Assembly (NCBI GenBank): GCA_027081565.1
Contig: JALWKG010000230.1
Span: 1 to 14,075 of the forward strand
Direction of reading: 5' to 3'
From: Helicobacteraceae bacterium
Lineage (GTDB): Bacteria > Campylobacterota > Campylobacteria > Campylobacterales > Sulfurimonadaceae
DNA length: 14,075 nt
Of this stretch, positions 1-4,125 are shown piece by piece. Every line of letters begins with the position of its first letter. Within the stretch, counting starts at the first letter, position 1. The notes below the pieces were generated by a model. The model saw only the letters and a program-made list of their open reading frames with translations. It made no database searches and was not told the origin of the DNA. Position numbers and translations under genes: made by a program.

Positions 1-95
1 TATTTTTTATAGATATAAATAATTAGTAGTTTAAGGCTATAGTGTATAAAATGTTTGGTATTAAAGAGTTGGCTTATACAATAAAGGAAAAAAAT

Positions 96-530
96 ATGTC
101 AGATTCAATGTTAGTACTAGTAGAAAGTTCAAAGCTTCCTACAGTTGAAGAGTTAAGAGCAGAAGTTAAATCATTAGGTTTAGACTTAGACGCCTTGGAT
201 GAAGAATTAATCAATATTGAAGGATTTTGGCCTGGAAAAATAAAAAATGAAGAAGCAGGTTTTGAGTTTTTTGCAAACAAGCTTGAAGCTGAAGACTTAG
301 ACGACTGGGAGCTTGATGAAAAAGATTTAGATGGTCGCGACTATGGTGTTGAGCTTGCATTTCATAGTGAACTTGACGTTGAAGCAACTGTGATTTGTAT
401 CGTTGCATTATGTAAACTAAGCAATGCAATCTCTTTTAATGAAGATGAAGAGTTGAAAGTCAATGTGAAAAACTGTATTCAGTGGGCAAAAGAAGAAATG
501 GGTTATGATTTAGTAACACAAAGCCAATAA
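96..530 (+). CDS. Acidic hypothetical protein (144 aa), cassette cargo
   Basis: I do not recognise this protein. The ATG at 96 is preferred because AAAGGA at 83-88 lies 7 bases upstream; in-frame starts at 42 (GTG) and 51 (ATG) lack a well-placed ribosome binding site. The product is very acidic, with a central Asp/Glu-rich stretch around residues 72-84, after a short Phe-Trp-Pro-Gly motif near residue 45. It has no signal peptide or membrane helix, so it is probably a soluble cytoplasmic protein. A hydrophobic segment near residues 100-115 looks like a buried helix, not a membrane span. It is the first gene in the window and its left cassette boundary is not seen. Its last codons overlap a short dyad, and the next gene begins 26 bases after its stop, so the two may share a cassette. 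No function is proposed. Confidence 0.8.
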   Translation: MSDSMLVLVESSKLPTVEELRAEVKSLGLDLDALDEELINIEGFWPGKIKNEEAGFEFFANKLEAEDLDDWELDEKDLDGRDYGVELAFHSELDVEATVICIVALCKLSNAISFNEDEELKVNVKNCIQWAKEEMGYDLVTQSQ

Positions 531-545
531 AGAGCTATGTTACGA
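511..545 (+). repeat. Compact dyad, possible attC remnant
   Basis: GTAACA (513-518) and TGTTAC (538-543) form a perfect 6-base inverted repeat around a 19-base centre. The left arm lies in the last codons of the preceding gene. The right arm reads GTTACGA, roughly like an attC right core. At about 35 bases it is much shorter than the 64-70-base sites nearby, so it may be an internally deleted attC or a coincidence. Confidence 0.25.
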
Positions 546-556
546 AAGAATAAATT

Positions 557-918
557 ATGAAAAAACCATTTTATGTATATGTTGATGTAGATGAAACTTT
601 TCTACGAAACTATGGGGCGAAACAAATACCAATTCCTAGAGTAATAAAACATATAAAACTTTGAAAGAAGAAGGTGCAATACTATATTATTGGAGTTCAG
701 GTGGTGCAGAATATGCACAACGCAGCGCTGAAAAATTTGGCATTGAAGATTGCGTTACAGCTTTTTTACCAACGCCTAATGTTGCACTGGACGATGTGCC
801 ATTTTCAAAATGGCACAACTTGCTTGAAGTCCATCCAAATGTATGTCCAAGTAATACAATTGAGTCATATAGAGAAAGTATAATTAAGCAGCAGGCTGAA
901 CAACATAACAAGAACTAG
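557..918 (+). pseudogene. Frameshifted small HAD-like hydrolase, cassette cargo
   Basis: Two reading frames join into one coherent protein of about 120 aa. The frame from ATG 557 gives a Lys-Lys-Pro start and a DVDET motif (HAD motif I, DxDx[T/V], with Asp nucleophile near residue 10), then hits TGA at 662-664. The frame from about 658 to the stop at 918 continues with a YYWSSGG motif (motif II-like Ser) and an LDD acidic pair. One extra A in the AAAA run at 655-658 would fuse them as ...HIK-T-LKEEG.... This is either a real lesion, a sequencing or assembly indel, or less likely a -1 ribosomal slip on A-AAA. If intact it would be a soluble phosphatase-like protein; the substrate is unknown. 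Its stop lies inside the following attC site. The HAD assignment rests on motifs and hydrophobic pattern; I also recall similar short HAD proteins in other cassette arrays. Confidence 0.7.
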
Positions 919-973
919 GAGCCACTATTTGACCCAAGGGCGGGTCAAATATCGCTCAACGTAAACGTTATAC
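904..973 (+). other. attC-like recombination site A
   Basis: The left core is CATAACAA (904-911) and the right core AACGTTATAC (964-973), with ATAAC pairing to GTTAT. The centre holds a perfect 9-base stem, ATTTGACCC (927-935) with GGGTCAAAT (942-950), around a 6-base loop. It is flanked by GAGC (919-922) and GCTC (954-957). The upstream gene's stop (916-918) lies within the site. No T-run follows, so it is not a typical intrinsic terminator. Confidence 0.65.
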
Positions 974-991
974 ACACAAAGGTAAAATATC

Positions 992-1021
992 ATGACTATT
1001 CAAAAAATATTAATACTATGA
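992..1021 (+). other. Nine-codon leader ORF coupled to next gene
   Basis: ATG 992 has AAAGG at 978-982 upstream, 9 bases away, and encodes nine residues before TGA at 1019-1021. The stop overlaps the ATGATGA start of the following gene, which has no ribosome binding site of its own. It could serve as a translational-coupling leader. Alternatively the two belong to one signal peptide broken by a frameshift. Confidence 0.3.
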
Positions 1022-1275
1022 TGAAACTTTTTCTTCTATTAATTACACTTAGTACAATAGCTTTAGCAGAAGAGGATTGCAGCAAGAAGCGTGAGCAACT
1101 TAAAACGCTTGAGGTACAAAAAGATGCTGAAGATGTTGGTCAAGTCCTATCATGGCTAACATTAACCAAACCCACTTCCAGTAATAAAGAGATCCTTGAT
1201 CAGCATATTCAGATATTGAAGTTTGAGATTCAAGAATGTGAGAAAAAAGCTCAGACAAAGATAACTGATAAATGA
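1018..1275 (+). CDS. Small exported hypothetical protein (85 aa)
   Basis: The product begins with a typical Sec signal peptide: Met-Met-Lys, a Leu/Ile-rich core, and an Ala-Leu-Ala site after which the mature chain starts Glu-Glu-Asp-Cys (cleavage near residue 17). The mature part is about 68 aa, charged and probably helical. Two Cys residues, one near each end, could form a disulfide in the periplasm. I do not recognise the family. ATG 1018 or 1021 is the start, but neither has a clear ribosome binding site; the upstream nine-codon ORF may supply initiation by coupling. The gene lies between attC sites A and B with a second exported protein and no clear attC between them, so the two may form one two-gene cassette. 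A functional partnership is speculation. Confidence 0.7.
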   Translation: MMKLFLLLITLSTIALAEEDCSKKREQLKTLEVQKDAEDVGQVLSWLTLTKPTSSNKEILDQHIQILKFEIQECEKKAQTKITDK

Positions 1276-1386
1276 CCTATGTTTAAAGTGCATAATAAGT
1301 TTGAGAAGACAAAACAATTGATCCTATCAGGAAAATTATTGCTCATGACAACCGCTATACAAAAAACAACATAATAAAGGCAAAAA

Positions 1387-2319
1387 ATGAAAATTTTAAT
1401 AATAACTCTGTTTTTAATGCTCCAAAGCATATATGCTAATACATATCCACCTGTCTATTCATCTTTCGGGACGCCTTTGTTTAAAGCGGTAGCAACCTTT
1501 AACACTTTTAAAGAGATAGAGATACAGTCTAAACATTATGAAAAGTTTGCAAGTGAAGTTTTGAATGCAGGAAATCATCTTACAACATCTACGAAGTCTG
1601 GTAAAGCACAAAAGGAGGAATATATTCGCTCTTTACGGAAGTTGGCTAAAAAATACAGTGAAATCGTAGCGATATTAAATAATAATCTTTTATTAGCTAT
1701 TGAGCGTGATGATCGGGAACTTTTTTTGCGAATTGTAAATAGTGGGCTTGTTGGTATTGCGGAGAAAGGTGAACCGGCACGTCAAGCTATTAACTACTAT
1801 GAGAAACACAAAACAACTATGAAAAGCTCTTATTTGGAGGAGATAAAAGTAAAGTCAGAGCAGCAGAGGAAGTTACAGGAGCTAGCAGAACAGAACAAGA
1901 CAAAAAAAGAGTCAAAACAAAACATGGTCTCTTTTTTACGAGTTGTAATACATACAACTGATATTGTAGATGCCGGAACTTCTCAACTGTTTATTAAATT
2001 GATTATTAATGATCGTAGTGAGCATCCTCTTATTGTGTTTAATTCAAAAGATGAGGTAATTAAAAGAGGCAGTGTACATACTCTTGAAAATATCAAGGTG
2101 GCTATTGCACCTGAAGATATAAACAGTATTACTTTAGAAGTTGATGGTTACAACGCGTGGCACATCAAAAACATATCATTTCAACTCAGACAAAAGAACA
2201 AATATTCTAAAGAATATAAATTTGACGTTAAACAGTGGTTTTCATCGGAGTTGCATGATCTGCAAAAACTACAAGGTTGCTCTACAAAAAAAACATTTTC
2301 ATTTACACCAAGTTTGTAA
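1387..2319 (+). CDS. Exported protein with C-terminal PLAT/LH2-like domain
   Basis: The 310-aa product starts with a Sec signal peptide of about 17 residues ending Ile-Tyr-Ala before Asn-Thr-Tyr. Residues about 35-150 look helical, and a charged Lys/Glu/Gln-rich stretch at 150-180 is probably coiled coil. Residues about 184-286 fit the PLAT/LH2 beta-sandwich pattern: a first strand ending His-Thr-Thr-Asp, Ala-Gly-Thr at 196-198, a Lys-Arg-Gly-Ser-Val-His-Thr segment at 226-232 (family pattern F-x-R-G-x-x-D/H-x-F), Ile-x-Leu-x-x-Asp-Gly before Trp 258, and a closing Tyr-x-Phe-x-x-x-x-Trp. PLAT domains bind lipids or membrane proteins, so an envelope or periplasmic role is plausible. AAGG at 1377-1380 serves ATG 1387. 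Attachment to the PLAT family is by eye and needs a profile search. Confidence 0.7.
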   Translation: MKILIITLFLMLQSIYANTYPPVYSSFGTPLFKAVATFNTFKEIEIQSKHYEKFASEVLNAGNHLTTSTKSGKAQKEEYIRSLRKLAKKYSEIVAILNNNLLLAIERDDRELFLRIVNSGLVGIAEKGEPARQAINYYEKHKTTMKSSYLEEIKVKSEQQRKLQELAEQNKTKKESKQNMVSFLRVVIHTTDIVDAGTSQLFIKLIINDRSEHPLIVFNSKDEVIKRGSVHTLENIKVAIAPEDINSITLEVDGYNAWHIKNISFQLRQKNKYSKEYKFDVKQWFSSELHDLQKLQGCSTKKTFSFTPSL

Positions 2320-2342
2320 AAAAATCATGTTAAAGATGCTAG

Positions 2343-2412
2343 TATAACAACATGATCGAGCCAATCAAAAACCCGAGAGAGGGTAGTTGATGACTCATTT
2401 TAAATGTTAGGA
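2343..2412 (+). other. attC-like recombination site B
   Basis: The left core TATAACAAC (2343-2351) and right core ATGTTAGGA (2404-2412) flank a hairpin from GAGCCAATCAA (2358-2368) to GTTGATGACTC (2386-2396). An inner ACCC/GGGT stem closes on a GAGAGA loop. The arms pair with an unpaired base, as attC sites usually have. The AGGAG at 2409-2413, which sits on the right core, doubles as the ribosome binding site of the next gene. Confidence 0.7.
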
Positions 2413-2418
2413 GAAAAA

Positions 2419-2973
2419 ATGCTATCTATTCAAATCAATGACAAATGTGGACCAATGTTGCGTGGTGAGTTCTATAGGGAACCACTGGAAAAATTCTTCA
2501 AAAAAAATGGTCTTGGTGAAGTCACAGGTGGAGGTACACTCCTTAATAACAATGGTCAACCAGCTTATTGTGAATTAGAACTTGTTCTTAAAGATGAATC
2601 AGAAGAAGTTGTTAATGAAGTCAAAAAGAAAATTGATACCATCGTTCCAAAGGGAAGTACTCTTTACTTTGAGAATGATCAGGAAATTCCAGTAGGAAAC
2701 TTAGAAGGTGTTGCAATCAATTTAAATTTTGCCAAGGCGCCAGAAGAGCTTCTTGACAATACTGATTTTCAAGAGATGTGGGAAAATATCGAAGAAGCGG
2801 TAGGAACACATGGTGTATCTCATGATGATAGAGAAGGAAAAGATGTCTTTACTCTTTATTACTATGGTCTAGATGCTGAAAAAATTATTCATATCGTCAA
2901 TGAAACTCTCAGTGATAAAGGTATTGGAAAATATATTGAACCTGTCAAGTTACCATTTGTCATAGAAGAATAG
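2419..2973 (+). CDS. Hypothetical soluble protein (184 aa), cassette cargo
   Basis: I do not recognise this protein. It is acidic, lacks a signal peptide or membrane segment, and is probably cytoplasmic. Two parts of similar layout can be seen, roughly residues 20-90 and 105-175: an alternating hydrophobic strand (Glu-Leu-Glu-Leu-Val-Leu in the first, Phe-Thr-Leu-Tyr-Tyr-Tyr in the second), then Asp/Glu and an amphipathic helix. This hints at two alpha/beta repeats, but the identity is weak. ATG 2419 is preferred over the in-frame ATG at 2404 because the latter lies inside the attC right core, whereas AGGAG at 2409-2413 is 5 bases before 2419. The gene fills one cassette between sites B and C. 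No function is proposed. Confidence 0.8.
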   Translation: MLSIQINDKCGPMLRGEFYREPLEKFFKKNGLGEVTGGGTLLNNNGQPAYCELELVLKDESEEVVNEVKKKIDTIVPKGSTLYFENDQEIPVGNLEGVAINLNFAKAPEELLDNTDFQEMWENIEEAVGTHGVSHDDREGKDVFTLYYYGLDAEKIIHIVNETLSDKGIGKYIEPVKLPFVIEE

Positions 2974-2987
2974 ATACTTTATAACTT

Positions 2988-3057
2988 CTAACAAATCACA
3001 AGAGCCAATCAGTTATCCGCACGTAGGCTATTGGTTGGCTCATTTTAAACGTTATAG
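2988..3057 (+). other. attC-like recombination site C
   Basis: The left core CTAACAAATC begins at 2988 and the right core is AACGTTATAG, ending 3057. GAGCCAA (3002-3008) pairs perfectly with TTGGCTC (3035-3041). Its right part CTCATTTTAAAC plus GTTA almost repeats site B. It starts 15 bases after the preceding stop codon. Confidence 0.7.
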
Positions 3058-3065
3058 GATAATAA

Positions 3066-3092
3066 ATGAGTAAGCTATCAATAGCTAAATGA
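3066..3092 (+). other. Eight-codon leader ORF after attC C
   Basis: ATG 3066 follows AGGA at 3056-3059, directly at the right attC core, with 6 bases between. It encodes eight residues before TGA at 3090-3092. The main gene of the cassette starts 39 bases later with its own ribosome binding site. It may be a chance ORF or a short translated leader. Confidence 0.2.
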
Positions 3093-3131
3093 TTACGTTT
3101 TCATAAAATTAAAGCAAAAAGGAATTGAAAT

Positions 3132-3521
3132 ATGAGTGTAGCATTTTACATAGAATTAGATCAAGAAGATACTGATTTTGAGACATATGTTGATGGTAAA
3201 TCAATTGCTCATGCATTTGAAGCGTTAACGTCCTTTTCCAAAAGTAATGGACTGAAAAGTATTGAGGAATATGTTTATCAAGATATCAGTGAATTTGCAG
3301 ATGAGTTTGAAGGTATGGGTATGGATGTACCTGAACAGATGGAACAATGGTTTGATGCGGAAGAAGGAATTATTTGGGCTACTGATATGATAAATACTTT
3401 AAAAACAAAAAGTCCTGCATTCTCTTCTAAAGAGATTATCGATAATTTCAAATGTTATCTAGAGATTTTTGAAAATGCTAAAAAAGTTGATGCAAAGTGG
3501 CACCTCGCGGTAGATATTTAA
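3132..3521 (+). CDS. Acidic hypothetical protein (129 aa), cassette cargo
   Basis: I do not recognise this protein. ATG 3132 is preceded by AAAAGGA in the 3117-3123 area at normal spacing. The product is soluble and strongly acidic, with aromatic residues spread among Asp/Glu, a Met-Gly-Met segment near residues 61-65 and a Trp-Phe-Asp motif near 72. It appears mainly helical, with no signal peptide or membrane helix. Its size, acidity and isolation resemble the cargo at 96-530 and 2419-2973, although no sequence similarity between them is evident. Small acidic cargo proteins can be inhibitors, antitoxins or immunity proteins, but nothing here points to a specific role. It is the last gene before the array ends. 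Confidence 0.78.
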   Translation: MSVAFYIELDQEDTDFETYVDGKSIAHAFEALTSFSKSNGLKSIEEYVYQDISEFADEFEGMGMDVPEQMEQWFDAEEGIIWATDMINTLKTKSPAFSSKEIIDNFKCYLEIFENAKKVDAKWHLAVDI

Positions 3522-3527
3522 CTGTCT

Positions 3528-3592
3528 GATAACAAACTAGGGTTATGGCGTCTTTTTGAGGATAAACTATTGGCTGAAATAAACTGTTAGTA
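3528..3592 (+). other. Degenerate or terminal attC-like site D
   Basis: The left core GATAACAAAC and right core CTGTTAGTA (GTTAGTA at 3586-3592) have the spacing of the other sites. An imperfect stem pairs TAGGGTTAT (3538-3546) with ATAAACTA with one mismatch and one bulge. It lacks the GAGCC/GGCTC arms. Its position 6 bases after the last cassette gene's stop supports it as the closing site of the array. Confidence 0.45.
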
Positions 3593-3830
3593 CTCAAAAA
3601 ATGATTTTAATTACCTTTGCAAATACTTTTGTCGTTGATGCTTCTCGTTATCAATTTTGTTTTAAAAGTTACAAAATTCAGGCAGATTCAAGGTGCAAAA
3701 GTGAAGAGAGAAAAGTATCTCTTTAAAGCCTAAATAATAGAGCTAACTCCCCGCTTTAAGCAAAATTACACCCAAACATTGTTACATTCTACATAATAAT
3801 AAAAATACTATATAGAAACAGGAAAATTTT
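3593..3830. other. Spacer between array end and clpS
   Basis: There is no convincing gene here. A 41-codon ORF (3601-3726) has no ribosome binding site and no recognisable product; it may be chance or a decayed cassette. An AGAGA/TCTCT pair near 3705-3722 could form a small hairpin but has no T-run after it. The last 80 bases are A+T rich and probably hold the clpS promoter. Confidence 0.5.
3779..3814 (+). promoter_or_regulatory. Possible clpS promoter region
   Basis: A+T-rich sequence with TTGTTA at 3779-3784, CATAAT at 3792-3797 and TACTATA at 3806-3812 lies just before the clpS ribosome binding site. No pair gives ideal spacing, so the exact boxes are uncertain. A sigma-70 promoter here is expected because clpS heads its operon. 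Confidence 0.25.
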
Positions 3831-4124
3831 TTGAGTACGAAACATGAATTAGAAGGTGAACTCTCCCTGCGAGAGCCTAAACAATATCTTGTACTGCTGT
3901 TAAACGACGACTACACCTCGATGGACTTCGTCATCGACGTCTTAATGAACATCTTTCATAAAAGCTACCAAGAAGCTGAACAGATCATGATCGATGTCCA
4001 TAAAAAAGACAAAGGTGTCTGTGGTGTTTATACCTATGAGGTAGCAGAGACGAAAGTGATGCAGGTGAGTAAACTTGCTCGGGAACAGGGCTTTCCGTTA
4101 AAAGCTACTTTAGAGGAGGCGTAA
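3831..4124 (+). CDS. clpS: ATP-dependent Clp protease adaptor ClpS
   Basis: ClpS binds proteins with bulky hydrophobic N-terminal residues (Leu, Phe, Tyr, Trp) and hands them to ClpA for ClpAP degradation. The 97-aa product matches the family in length. It carries the LLLNDDYTSMDFVIDVL core, in which Asn25 and Asp26 correspond to the alpha-amino-group ligands of the E. coli protein and Met31 to its gatekeeper Met40. His57, in Asp-Val-His, is the third pocket residue, and the Cys-Gly-Val-Tyr-Thr and Ala-Glu-Thr-Lys-Val blocks follow. The start is TTG 3831 with AGGAAA at 3820-3825; no upstream ATG fits. It is one base from clpA, and the GAGGAGG for clpA lies within its last codons. The short N-terminal extension that enters ClpA is present. 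Identification is secure. Confidence 0.96.
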   Translation: MSTKHELEGELSLREPKQYLVLLLNDDYTSMDFVIDVLMNIFHKSYQEAEQIMIDVHKKDKGVCGVYTYEVAETKVMQVSKLAREQGFPLKATLEEA

Positions 4125-4125
4125 G

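Larger units (their letters stand above)
1..3592 (+). mobile_element. Integron-type gene-cassette array (partial, no integrase in window)
   Basis: Same-strand small genes are separated by similar dyads whose ends resemble integron attC cores: TAACAA-type on the left and GTTAKR-type on the right. Three clear sites end at 973, 2412 and 3057 and a weaker one ends at 3592. Two of them share GAGCCAATCA on the left and CTCATTTTAAA plus YGTTA on the right; the first shares TAAACGTTATA with the third. Each follows a stop codon by 0-24 bases or overlaps it, which is how attC sits in cassettes. The region is A+T richer than the genes from 3831 on. The cassettes are read left to right, so the attI/integrase end would be left of the window and 3592 is the distal end. 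No integrase is seen, so this could be a cluster of attC sites lacking an integrase. The integron reading is inference from site architecture. Confidence 0.7.

Noticed and set aside
904..973. Reading the attC-like dyads as intrinsic terminators
   Set aside because: The hairpins are not followed by T-runs, and their outer TAACAA/GTTA ends recur at fixed spacing, which terminators do not explain.
1276..1386. An attC site between the two exported-protein genes
   Set aside because: No GTTR-type right core or matching arms were found; only a weak CAATT/AATTATTG pairing is present.
2404..2418. Upstream in-frame ATG for the 2419-2973 gene
   Set aside because: It lies within the right core of the attC-like site and has no ribosome binding site, whereas 2419 has AGGAG at the right distance.
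3601..3726. 41-codon ORF between the array end and clpS
   Set aside because: It has no ribosome binding site and no recognisable motif; kept only as part of the spacer description.
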